A stretch of 64,000 bases of DNA from Betaproteobacteria bacterium (GTDB lineage: Bacteria; Pseudomonadota; Gammaproteobacteria; Burkholderiales; WYBJ01). The stretch spans positions 41,563-105,562 of the forward strand of contig WHTS01000008.1 of the NCBI GenBank assembly GCA_009377585.1, in the 5' to 3' direction. The position numbers and the translations under genes were made by a program. Shown one piece after another: positions 49,054-57,067 of this stretch (its first letter is position 1; every line of letters begins with the position of its first letter). The notes beneath the pieces are model-generated. The model was not told the DNA's origin and searched no databases. It saw only the letters and a list, made by a program, of their open reading frames with translations.

Positions 49054-49368
49054 GTGACGACAAGACAGGAACGAGAGTTGCAAGGAGTGGTGAGCCTCGA
49101 TGCATTTCGCATCGAGCTTCGTTCACTTCTGCATCGAGTGCGCCGCATGCAAAGCGATAGCATGATTCTGATCGGGACCGGTGTCGTCGGCGGGATTCTC
49201 GGCTTTGCGGCCGTGCTCGCCGGCGTGAGCGGCGTGGCGGCGATCCTGTGCGGCCTGGTGTTCGCACTTGCCGCGTTGTGTCTTTTCACGGGATTGCGTT
49301 TCATGAGCGCAAGCCCGCTTGCCCGCTACCGAGCGCGGCACCGGCTCCGCGATACCCACTTCGAGTGA
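49054..49368 (+). CDS. Small predicted membrane protein
   Basis: 104 residues from a GTG. Two hydrophobic helices (MILIGTGVVGGILGFAAVLA, then VAAILCGLVFALAALCLFTG) lie at about 37-82 with charged ends, so it should span the inner membrane twice. No family is recognised. No strong ribosome site is seen, and an ATG at 49147 would remove the soluble start. It is divergent from katE. Confidence 0.45.
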   Translation: MTTRQERELQGVVSLDAFRIELRSLLHRVRRMQSDSMILIGTGVVGGILGFAAVLAGVSGVAAILCGLVFALAALCLFTGLRFMSASPLARYRARHRLRDTHFE

Positions 49369-49436
49369 GCGTGGCGTCATTTGGAACAAGCCGGAAGGGT
49401 ATCCCGGCTGGGGCGATGGCCTACATCGCCTCACGA

Positions 49437-49538
49437 TGGCGGCTGCATCGCTCAGCTCAGTAAGGCGGCTGCATCGCTCATAAGGCGCCTGCATTGTTTC
49501 ATCGCCAAAAGAGCGATGAACAATGTGCATGCAGGCGC
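49437..49538. repeat. Short repeats and a long imperfect hairpin
   Basis: GGCGGCTGCATCGCTCA occurs at about 49439 and 49465. Then GCGCCTGCAT...TGTTTCATCGC (49485-49505) can pair with GCGATGAACAATG...CATGCAGGCGC (49513-49538) with a small bulge. It lies downstream of both flanking convergent genes and could be a shared terminator-like structure, although no T tract follows. Confidence 0.45.
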
Positions 49539-49574
49539 ACCCTGATCAAGATTGGAAACCCCTGCGTGGCTTGC

Positions 49575-50078
49575 TCAAGGCTGGTGGCGCACGTGTGTGC
49601 CATGATGCGGATCGTGCAGCGAGCTTGGCGCATCCAGCCCCGCGTTGTTGTGCACGCCCATCCCGTGCCGCGCTACCAGCTCCCCGCCCAGCCATCCGGT
49701 GATGAAAGCAAGCGCGGCGCCCGAAAACGACAGCAGCAGGGCCAATGCCGGCGGCACATGAGACGGATCGTTGCGCAGCAGCCAGCTGCATAGAAAGAGC
49801 ACGATTACGACTCCGTTACCGATCCCGTGCACCGCACCCACCCGCTTGGCGCGGGTGCCGATCGGGATTTTCGTCCAGTCGAGCAATCCGAACGGTGCGG
49901 CCACGAGGCCACCGATCAGCCCGGCGGCCTGCGTCCAATACGCGGCGATGGCCATCTCGGGCTCTCGGTTCGCGAGGAAGAGCAGGTCGAAGATGACCGA
50001 GGTGGCGAGCAGGCCAAGCGGGAAAACGACGAGCATCTGGTGTACGGAATGACCCAGCAGGTTGACGCGGCTTTCCAT
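49575..50078 (-). CDS. DUF2231 family membrane protein
   Basis: 167 residues with four predicted helices (near 13-35, 43-65, 85-103, 112-135). The opening RVNLLGHSVHQMLVVFPLGL with its paired His and AAPFGLLDWTKIPIGTRAKR are typical of DUF2231, whose function is unknown. The C-terminus is His-rich (HDPHHGTHVRH). AAGGAG lies nine bases before the ATG at 50078. Confidence 0.8.
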   Translation of the reverse strand: MESRVNLLGHSVHQMLVVFPLGLLATSVIFDLLFLANREPEMAIAAYWTQAAGLIGGLVAAPFGLLDWTKIPIGTRAKRVGAVHGIGNGVVIVLFLCSWLLRNDPSHVPPALALLLSFSGAALAFITGWLGGELVARHGMGVHNNAGLDAPSSLHDPHHGTHVRHQP

Positions 50079-50283
50079 GGGCGGATCTCCTTGTTGGCCG
50101 GCCTCGAATCCGTCATAGAAGACGCGCCGGTTCGGCCGCACGCTCCATACCTGCACCTGAGCGAGCCGCTGCTACAGCCGGAATTCGCCAAGTGGGCTCT
50201 GAGTGCGTTGCACCGATCAACCAGACAGACAAATGGAGCGAACCCGAAGGTCCGCTCCATCGAAGAGAACAAACGACACTGTA

Positions 50284-51024
50284 TTACTTGGTCCCGCCGG
50301 AGGGATTGCTGCTCGTCGGCCCGCCGTCGCTGGCGGTGCCTTGCGAGGCATTGCTGCCCGACGGCGAAGGATTCGGTGTGCGCGCCGTACCCCCTGCGCC
50401 GCCGCTCATCGAGCCGGTACCGCCGGCGGAAGCGCCGCTATCGCGCGAGCCGCCACCCCTGGACTCCGGTGTCGGGTAGCGGCTGTTGGCCGCTCCGTCA
50501 CTGGCGGTGCCCTGGTCGGCGCTGCTGCTACTCGACGGGAACTTGCTACCCGTGCCGGCATGCCCGCCGGAGCCGCCCGTCGTCGAGCCGGTGCCGCCTG
50601 CGGAGCTCCCGCTATCGGTCCTGCCCGCCATGCTGCCGCTGCTGCCCGTGGAGGAGCTCGCTTGCACGCCGAGCGAATCGAGCGTCTGCTTATCCAGGCC
50701 GCTCGCGCCGCTGAGGTTGTTCTGCCGCTGGTACTTTTGCAGCGCGGCGCGCGTTTGCGGCCCCATGACGCCGTCGATCGGACCCGGATTGTGGCCCTTG
50801 TCCGCCAGCGCCTGCTGCGCTTGACGCACGGTTTGCGAATCCGTCGACGAAGTCGTACCGGAGCCGCTTCCGCTCATGCTGGAATCGGAACGGTTCATCG
50901 TCGATCCGGAGGTACCGCTGGTACTGCTGGTACTGCTGCTATCGCCGGCTGCGAACGCGATCGGCGCTGATGCGAGCGCCATACAGCATAGCGCCGCTGC
51001 GATTGGGGTTCGATTGAGTCTCAT
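50284..51024 (-). CDS. Secreted peptidoglycan-binding-domain protein with Ser/Gly-rich tail
   Basis: 246 residues. A signal peptide (IAAALCCMALASAPIAFAA) precedes a Ser/Thr/Gly linker, then a PG_binding_1 repeat: TVRQAQQALADKGHNPGPID then GVMGPQTRAALQKYQRQN, near 65-102. The rest is low-complexity with a repeated DQGTASDG / SQGTASDG unit. It probably attaches to the cell wall in the periplasm. The ATG is preceded by AAAGGAGT. Context is the stress block. Confidence 0.8.
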   Translation of the reverse strand: MRLNRTPIAAALCCMALASAPIAFAAGDSSSTSSTSGTSGSTMNRSDSSMSGSGSGTTSSTDSQTVRQAQQALADKGHNPGPIDGVMGPQTRAALQKYQRQNNLSGASGLDKQTLDSLGVQASSSTGSSGSMAGRTDSGSSAGGTGSTTGGSGGHAGTGSKFPSSSSSADQGTASDGAANSRYPTPESRGGGSRDSGASAGGTGSMSGGAGGTARTPNPSPSGSNASQGTASDGGPTSSNPSGGTK

Positions 51025-51123
51025 GGTCTACTCCTTTAGAATGAGGTGCGGATAGATCGGACGGCGGCGCGGGCTTGCACCGCTTCCTGTCCGGTTCATC
51101 GCGCAATGGCTATTCCCGCCCGA

Positions 51124-51324
51124 TCATGGAAACGTACCGCGCTTGTCGCGCCGCATTGCGTCGGTCACGTGATCGGCGCCGACACCCATGCTGCGTTGGT
51201 TCTCGTGATGCTCGCTGCTACCGGCGCGCGCGCGATGGGCTTTGTCCGGCGCGGGCGGCTGCGGCGCCTCTTTCGGCTCGGCATTTCCGGTATCGATTTG
51301 CGTGCTTCGATTCGCATCCTTCAC
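51124..51324 (-). CDS. Small conserved hydrophilic protein
   Basis: 66 residues from a GTG at 51324 with GGAG eight bases upstream. It starts VKDANRSTQIDTGNAEPKEA and ends GVGADHVTDAMRRDKRGTFP. The end (MR/K..H/K RGTFP) resembles small stress-associated proteins I recall from Burkholderiales. It is polar and likely disordered. The ribosome site and charged composition favour it over other frames here. Confidence 0.55.
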   Translation of the reverse strand: MKDANRSTQIDTGNAEPKEAPQPPAPDKAHRARAGSSEHHENQRSMGVGADHVTDAMRRDKRGTFP

Positions 51325-51407
51325 TGACGGTCTCCGCAACGAACTGTGGAACCCGGTACGCCGCATTGCGGATGCCCGCAATCCGGTGGGCGCCGGATGG
51401 GGGTGAC

Positions 51408-51517
51408 TGGCGCGTGACCGAGGCGAGCGCGTATTCCCAGTCCGCGACGAAGCGGCCGATGGCGAAACGCTCCAACGCATAGCGGCGTGCCGCTTTGCCC
51501 AGCGTGCACGCAGCCCA
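51408..51517 (-). pseudogene. Possible glycosyltransferase C-terminal remnant
   Basis: One minus frame reads LGKAARRYALERFAIGRFVA then DWEYALASV, close to the common C-terminus of GT1/GT4 glycosyltransferases (ARRYALERF...RF..DWE..L). Nothing recognisable lies upstream in any frame, so this would be a short relic. The match is brief, and chance is possible. Confidence 0.35.
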
Positions 51518-51519
51518 GG

Positions 51520-51842
51520 TCGAGCGGAACGGAACGCGCGGCTTCTTCGTACCGCGAGGGGGGCCGACGGTGCCAGGCGAGCCGGCTGCCTGCGCTTTGA
51601 CCCGCCGGCGCGGGCGGCGCGGACCTCATCCGGCGCCCTCCGTTTGCCCGGGGCCCGGGCGGTGCGGCGCCCCGACGGCCCGGGCCATTGCGTCAAGGAA
51701 GTCACAGGCGGCCGTCGCTTCTCCGGCTGCGCAGGCCATGATTCTTCCAGTACCGTCATCCGCGCGGTACCATAAGTCGTTTATGCCGGCTTAAGCCCCG
51801 CTTTCCTAAATGGTTTCCCGGGGCATGCGGGCTACACGTGGA
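51520..51842. other. Intergenic, upstream of the oxidoreductase operon
   Basis: About 320 GC-rich bases with no supported gene. The last part should hold the operon promoter; I see no clear sigma-70 match. Confidence 0.35.
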
Positions 51843-51872
51843 ATGACTGCGAGCGCGGAGGAACAGGGTTGA
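51843..51872 (+). other. Possible leader mini-frame MTASAEEQG
   Basis: A nine-codon frame whose TGA (51870-51872) overlaps the TTG start of the next gene (TTGA). The ribosome site GGAGG of the next gene lies inside it. It could couple translation or be accidental. Confidence 0.3.
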
Positions 51873-53695
51873 ACCCCACCGATATCCGAAACCCGGATTA
51901 CTTTCACAAGGTTGTCGATTGCCAGTGGGCGTGTCCGGCCCACACACCCGTCCCCGAATACATCCGCTTGATCGCACAAGGGCGTTACGACGACGCCTAC
52001 ATGATCAACTGGTATTCGAACGTCTTCCCCGGCATTCTGGGTCGCACCTGCGACCGTCCGTGCGAGCCGGCATGCCGGCGCGGGCGTGTCGAGGATGGCC
52101 AGAGCAAGGAGCCTGTCGCGATCTGCCGGCTCAAGCGCGTCGCGGCGGACAACAAGGACGACATCCGCGCCCGTCTGCCGAAGGCGCCGAAGCAGAAGAA
52201 CGGCAAGCGCATCGCGCTCATCGGCGCCGGCCCCGCATCGCTCACCGTCGCGCGCGATCTCGCGCCGCTCGGTTACCACCTGGTGGTCTACGACCAGGAC
52301 CCGCAGGGCGGCGGCATGATGCGCACCCAGATCCCCAAGTTCCGGCTGCCCGAGACGGTGATCGACGAGGAAGTGGGCTACATCGCCGATCTCGGCCTCG
52401 AAATGCGCCTGGGCGAGAAGATCGACAGCCTGAAGGCGCTGCTGGCGCAGAACTACGATGCGATTTTCGTCGGCTGCGGTGCGCCGCGCGGGCGCGACCT
52501 CGATATTCCCGGGCGTGCGGAAGCTGCGGCGCACATTCATATCGGCATCGACTGGCTCTCGAGCGTCTCCTTCGGTCACATCGACAAGATCGGCAAGCGG
52601 GTGATCGTCCTGGGCGGGGGCAATACCGCGATGGACTGCTGCCGCTCGTCCAAGCGCCTGGGCGGCGACGACGTGAAGGTGATCGTGCGCTCCGGCTACG
52701 AGGAGATGAAGGCTTCGCCCTGGGAGAAGGAAGACGCAACCCACGAGGGCATTCCGATCCTCAACTTCCTCGTGCCCAAGGCCTTCGTGCACGACAACGG
52801 GCGGCTCACCGGGATGACCTTCGAGAAGGTGAAGGCCGAGTACGATGCCCGCGGACGCCGGCGCCTGGTGTCCACCGGCGAGCCCGACCACCACTTCGAA
52901 TGCGACGACGTGCTGATCGCGATCGGCCAGGAGAACGCGTTTCCCTGGATCGAGCGCGACATCGGTCTCGAGTTCGACGAATGGGGCATGCCGAAGGTGG
53001 ACGAGACGACATTCCAGTCGACGCGCCCGGGCGTTTTCTTCGGCGGCGACGCTGCGTTCGGCCCCAAGAATATCATCTGGGCGGTGGCGCACGGCCACGA
53101 AGCCGCGATCTCGATCGACAAGCTCTGCGGCGGCGAAGACATCGCGCTGCGGCCCGCGCCGATGGTGACCCTCGTGTCGCAGAAGATGGGTATTCACGAG
53201 TGGAGCTACGACAACGACGTCTCGCTCGATCAGCGCTTCAAGGTGCCGTGGAACGACGTGCGCGTGACGCTGAAGAGCATCAAGGTCGAGGTGGAGAAGG
53301 GCTTCGATCCGGCGACGGCGTTCAAGGAAGCGCAGCGCTGTCTCAATTGCGACGCGCAAACGGTGTTCAGCACGAGCCTCTGCATCGAGTGCGACGCCTG
53401 CGTCGACATCTGCCCGATGGACTGCATCACCTTCACCGACAACGGCGAAGAGACCGATTTGCGCAAGCGCCTGAACGCCCCGGCCGCGAACGCCACGCAA
53501 GACCTGTACGTCTCGGAGGCGCTCAAGACCGGGCGCATCATGGCCAAGGACGAGGATGTCTGCCTGCATTGCGGATTGTGCGCCGAGCGTTGTCCGACCG
53601 GCGCCTGGGACATGCAGAAGTTCTACCTCGAAATGACGCAAGCCGGCCCCACCTGCCGCGGCAAGGCGCCCGCACCCGGACGCAAGGCGGCATAA
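51869..53695 (+). CDS. GltD-like NAD(P)H flavoprotein with ferredoxin domain
   Basis: 608 residues. The N-terminus has cysteine blocks VVDCQWACPAHTPVPEYIRL and GRTCDRPCEPACRRG, the iron-sulfur domain of GltD-type proteins. FAD binding is IALIGAGPASLTVARDLAPL near 113, NAD(P) binding VIVLGGGNTAMDCCRSSKRL near 246. The C-terminus adds two 4Fe-4S motifs, CIECDACVDICPMDC near 507 and CLHCGLCAERCPTG near 566. It likely moves electrons between pyridine nucleotide and the KorAB enzyme downstream. The start is a TTG with GCGGAGGAACAGGG before it; no ATG is in frame nearby. The next gene follows after 10 bases. Confidence 0.85.
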   Translation: MNPTDIRNPDYFHKVVDCQWACPAHTPVPEYIRLIAQGRYDDAYMINWYSNVFPGILGRTCDRPCEPACRRGRVEDGQSKEPVAICRLKRVAADNKDDIRARLPKAPKQKNGKRIALIGAGPASLTVARDLAPLGYHLVVYDQDPQGGGMMRTQIPKFRLPETVIDEEVGYIADLGLEMRLGEKIDSLKALLAQNYDAIFVGCGAPRGRDLDIPGRAEAAAHIHIGIDWLSSVSFGHIDKIGKRVIVLGGGNTAMDCCRSSKRLGGDDVKVIVRSGYEEMKASPWEKEDATHEGIPILNFLVPKAFVHDNGRLTGMTFEKVKAEYDARGRRRLVSTGEPDHHFECDDVLIAIGQENAFPWIERDIGLEFDEWGMPKVDETTFQSTRPGVFFGGDAAFGPKNIIWAVAHGHEAAISIDKLCGGEDIALRPAPMVTLVSQKMGIHEWSYDNDVSLDQRFKVPWNDVRVTLKSIKVEVEKGFDPATAFKEAQRCLNCDAQTVFSTSLCIECDACVDICPMDCITFTDNGEETDLRKRLNAPAANATQDLYVSEALKTGRIMAKDEDVCLHCGLCAERCPTGAWDMQKFYLEMTQAGPTCRGKAPAPGRKAA

Positions 53696-53705
53696 GAGAG
53701 ACATC

Positions 53706-55544
53706 ATGAAGCCCATCGAGGCGGTAAACGATTTCGTCGTCAAGTTCGCCAACGTCAACGGCTCCGGCTCGGCCAGCGCCAACGAGCTGTTCGCCCGGGC
53801 CATCCTGCGCATGGGCGTGCCGGTGAGCCCGCGCAACATCTTTCCGTCCAACATCCAGGGGCTGCCGACCTGGTACGAGGTGCGGGTTACCGAGAAGAGC
53901 TATCTTGGCCGGCGCGGCGGCGTGGATCTCATGGTGGCGATGAATCCGCAGACCTGGGAGCGCGACATCAAGGAGATCGAGTCCGGCGGTTACGTGTTCT
54001 ACGATTCGACTCGCGCGCTGCCGAAATCGAAGTTTCGCGACGACATCCAGGTGATCGGCATGCCGCTCACCGAGGTCTGCAATTCGACCTACACCGATCC
54101 GCGCCAGCGGCAGCTGTTCAAGAACATCATCTACGTGGGTGCGCTGTCGGCGCTGCTCGATATCGATCCGGCGGTGATCGAGAAGCTCTTCTCCGAGCAA
54201 TACAAGGGCAAGGAGAAGTTGCTCGATTCGAACGTGAAGGCGCTGCATCTGGGACGCGACTACGCGCTTTCCAATTTGCAATGCCCGCTCGGGATCAAGG
54301 TGCGCCGCACCGACAAGGTGGGCAACAAGATCTTCCTCGAAGGCAACAGCGCCGCGGCGCTGGGCGCGGTCTACGGCGGCGCGACGGTATGCGCCTGGTA
54401 TCCGATCACGCCGTCGTCCTCGCTCGCCGAGGCCTTTCAGCGTTTCTGCCAGCGCCACCGCGTCGACCCGCAAACAAAGCAGAACAAGTTCGCGATCGTC
54501 CAGGCCGAGGACGAGCTCGCTTCGATCGGAATCGTCGTCGGCGCCGGCTGGAACGGCGCGCGCGCGTTCACGGCGACCTCGGGCCCTGGCATTTCGCTCA
54601 TGACTGAATTCATCGGCCTGGCGTACTTCGCCGAGATCCCGGTGACCATCATCGACGTGCAGCGCGGCGGCCCCTCCACCGGCATGCCGACGCGCACGCA
54701 GCAATCCGATGTGCTCGCCTGCGCCTATGCCTCGCACGGCGATACCAAGCACGTGCTGCTGTTCCCCGAGGACCCGAAGGAGTGCTTCGATTTCACGGCG
54801 CAAGCCCTCGACCTGGCCGAGCGGCTGCAGACGCCGGTGTTCGTGATGACCGACCTCGACATCGGCATGAACACGCGCCTGTGCGATCCGCTGCAATGGG
54901 ACGACGCGCAGGCCTACGATCGCGGCAAGCTCATGAGCTACGAGCGGCTCGAGGCCGGGACGGAGTTCGGCCGCTATCTCGACGTCGATGGCGACGGCAT
55001 AGCGTACCGCACGCTCCCCGGCACCCATCCGACTCGCGGCGGCTACTTCACGCGTGGCACCACCAAGGATCGGTTCGCGCGCTACAGCGAGGCCGGCCCC
55101 GACTACATGGAGAACATGCAGCGGCTGCTGCGCAAGTTCGAGACGGCCAAAACCCTGGTGCCGAAGCCGCTGCTGCTGCCGGCGCCGAAACCGGCGCGCT
55201 TCGGCGCGATCTTCTACGGCTCCACCAGTCCGGCCATGGCCGAAGCGCTGGACGCGCTCGCCGAGCGCGGCATCCTGGTCAATGCGCTTCGCATCCGCGC
55301 CTTCCCGTTCGCCGACGAGATCGTGGATTTCTGCAACTCCCACCCGTGGGTGTTCGTGGTGGAGCAGAACCGCGATGCGCAGTTGAAGACCTTGCTGGTC
55401 AATGAGGCGGGCGTGAACCAGAACCGGCTCATCCCGGTGCTGCACTACGACGGCACGCCGATCACCGCGCGCTACATCGTCGACGAGATCGCGCGCCACG
55501 CCAGCGCACACACCGTGGTGCCTTTCAAGAAGGTGGTGTCATGA
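53706..55544 (+). CDS. korA: 2-oxoacid:acceptor oxidoreductase, fused gamma-alpha subunit
   Basis: 612 residues. Residues 15-195 are the gamma domain (NGSGSASANELFARAILRMG, IFPSNIQGLPTWYEVRV). From about 215 comes the alpha (Pyr) part: GNSAAALGAVYGGATVCAWY then PITPSSSLAEAF, VQAEDELASIGIVVGAGWNG and TSGPGISLMTEFIGLAYFAE, the YPITPSS and TSGPG signatures of the family. QRGGPSTGMPTRTQQSD follows. It carries out CoA-dependent oxidative decarboxylation of a 2-oxo acid such as 2-oxoglutarate with ferredoxin; the exact acid is not determined. It overlaps korB by four bases. Confidence 0.9.
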   Translation: MKPIEAVNDFVVKFANVNGSGSASANELFARAILRMGVPVSPRNIFPSNIQGLPTWYEVRVTEKSYLGRRGGVDLMVAMNPQTWERDIKEIESGGYVFYDSTRALPKSKFRDDIQVIGMPLTEVCNSTYTDPRQRQLFKNIIYVGALSALLDIDPAVIEKLFSEQYKGKEKLLDSNVKALHLGRDYALSNLQCPLGIKVRRTDKVGNKIFLEGNSAAALGAVYGGATVCAWYPITPSSSLAEAFQRFCQRHRVDPQTKQNKFAIVQAEDELASIGIVVGAGWNGARAFTATSGPGISLMTEFIGLAYFAEIPVTIIDVQRGGPSTGMPTRTQQSDVLACAYASHGDTKHVLLFPEDPKECFDFTAQALDLAERLQTPVFVMTDLDIGMNTRLCDPLQWDDAQAYDRGKLMSYERLEAGTEFGRYLDVDGDGIAYRTLPGTHPTRGGYFTRGTTKDRFARYSEAGPDYMENMQRLLRKFETAKTLVPKPLLLPAPKPARFGAIFYGSTSPAMAEALDALAERGILVNALRIRAFPFADEIVDFCNSHPWVFVVEQNRDAQLKTLLVNEAGVNQNRLIPVLHYDGTPITARYIVDEIARHASAHTVVPFKKVVS

Positions 55545-56602
55545 CTTATATCGCCAAACCCCGGCTGCATCATCCGACGCTTCCCATCAACAAGGTTGGC
55601 TACACGCGGCGCGACTACGAAGGCAAGATTTCGACCTTGTGCGCGGGCTGCGGCCACGATTCCATCAGCGCCGCCATCATCCAGGCCTGCTGGGAGCTCG
55701 ATATCGAGCCGCACCGCGTCGCCAAGCTCTCGGGCATCGGTTGCTCGTCCAAGACGCCGGACTACTTCCTCGGCAATTCGCACGGCTTCAACAGCGTGCA
55801 CGGGCGCATGCCTTCGGTGCTGACCGGCGCCAATCTCGCCAATCGGGATCTCATCTATCTCGGTGTTTCGGGCGACGGCGACTCGGCCTCGATCGGCATC
55901 GGCCAGTTCGCGCATGTCATGCGCCGCGGCGTCAACATGCTCTACATCGTCGAGAACAACGGCGTGTACGGTCTCACCAAGGGTCAGTTCTCGGCCACCG
56001 CCGACCAGGGCTCGCAATCCAAGCGTGGGGTCGTGAACAGCGACTCGCCGGTAGACCTGGTGGCGCTGGCGCTGCAGCTGGGCGCAACCTTCGTCGCGCG
56101 CAGCTTCTCCGGCGACAAGAACCAGCTGGTGCCGCTCATCAAGGCGGCCATCGTGCACCCTGGCGCCGCCTTCATCGACGTGATCAGCCCCTGTGTCGCG
56201 TTCAACAACCACGCCGGCAGCACCAAGAGCTACGAATACGTGCGCGATCACAACGAGCCGGTCAACCGCATCGACTTCGACTACTGGCCCAAGCGCGAGG
56301 AGATCACGGTCGACTATGCCGAAGGCGAAGTGGTCTCGGTCACGCAGCACGACGGCTCGGTCCTGCGGCTGCGCAAGCTCGCCGCCGACTACGATCCGCA
56401 CGACCGCATCGGGGCAATGAATTTCGTGCAGCAGCGCCAGGCCCAGGGCGAGGTGGTGACGGGACTCTTGTTCGTCGATCCGCAGCCCGAGGACCTGCAC
56501 GCGCACCTGAAGACCGCCGAGACGCCGTTCAACACGCTCGGCGCCAAGGAGCTTTGCCCGGGCGCGACCACGCTCGAGAAGATCAACGCGTCGTTGCGGT
56601 GA
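55541..56602 (+). CDS. korB: 2-oxoacid:acceptor oxidoreductase, beta (TPP-binding) subunit
   Basis: 353 residues. STLCAGCGHDSISAAIIQAC near 29 and LSGIGCSSKTPDYFLG near 63 bear the conserved cysteines for the iron-sulfur cluster. VSGDGDSASIGIGQFAHVMR near 110 with IVENNGVYGLTKGQFSAT near 136 forms the TPP/Mg site (GDGD...NN.VYG.TKGQ). It completes the enzyme with the upstream alpha subunit. The ATG at 55541 overlaps the korA stop (ATGA). A repetitive palindrome follows the stop. Confidence 0.9.
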   Translation: MTYIAKPRLHHPTLPINKVGYTRRDYEGKISTLCAGCGHDSISAAIIQACWELDIEPHRVAKLSGIGCSSKTPDYFLGNSHGFNSVHGRMPSVLTGANLANRDLIYLGVSGDGDSASIGIGQFAHVMRRGVNMLYIVENNGVYGLTKGQFSATADQGSQSKRGVVNSDSPVDLVALALQLGATFVARSFSGDKNQLVPLIKAAIVHPGAAFIDVISPCVAFNNHAGSTKSYEYVRDHNEPVNRIDFDYWPKREEITVDYAEGEVVSVTQHDGSVLRLRKLAADYDPHDRIGAMNFVQQRQAQGEVVTGLLFVDPQPEDLHAHLKTAETPFNTLGAKELCPGATTLEKINASLR

Positions 56603-56615
56603 GCTTCCGTTTCTT

Positions 56616-56688
56616 CGTCACCCCCGCGCAAGTGGGAATCCAGGACGGTCGAGTTCGAATTTCTGGATGCCCGCTTGCGGGCATGACG
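56616..56688. repeat. REP-type extragenic palindrome after korB
   Basis: GTCACCCCCGCGCAAGTGGG then AATCCAG (56617-56643) pairs with CTGGATGCCCGCTTGCGGGC then ATGAC (56663-56687). The GTCA-CCCGC-GGAATCCAG / CTGG-GCGGGCATGAC pattern is a frequent betaproteobacterial intergenic element. It starts 14 bases past korB and may end its transcript. Confidence 0.75.
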
Positions 56689-56693
56689 CAGTC

Positions 56694-56871
56694 CTAGTGG
56701 TAGCCCCCGCCGTGCGCGTGCGGCGCGCGCCGCGGCCGCAGATCCGGCTTGAGCTTCACCGTCCAGGCAGCCTTGGCATCCGCATCGATTCGCATGCGCT
56801 GCGCGGTGGCGCTTTCGGCGCCGTCCATGCGCGGGTGCCAGACCTGCAGCATGTATTCGCCGGCACGCATT
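56694..56871 (-). pseudogene. C-terminal remnant resembling cupredoxin-like (methylamine utilisation-type) proteins
   Basis: The frame ending at 56694 reads RAGEYMLQVWHPRMDGAESA, then KAAWTVKLKPDLRPRRAPHA and GGGYH. The GEY.LQVWHPR block resembles the end of small copper-protein-like periplasmic proteins where a (P)GxYTLxVWH strand is common. The upstream part of the frame (to 57044) looks unrelated and there is no ribosome site, so only the tail seems to survive. Confidence 0.4.
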
Positions 56872-57067
56872 GGCCGAGACCGACATTCGCTAAGCGTACC
56901 GATCTGAAATCCGACTGGGGGCACAGCCGGCCTTCCATGAAGCCCCTCGCCTCGTCCCTTTAATGAGGCCGAGGCGCGCGCCTCGGATGCCGCGTGGCGG
57001 CCGTGCCGACTCGCGTCGAGCTCCCGCAACCACGGACCGTACAACTTCTTGCGCGTTACCGTCTAAC

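Noticed and set aside
49420..49540. tRNA-like or small RNA gene in the repeated GGCTGCATCGCTCA region
   Set aside because: No cloverleaf or anticodon arm can be drawn; the repeats explain the pattern.
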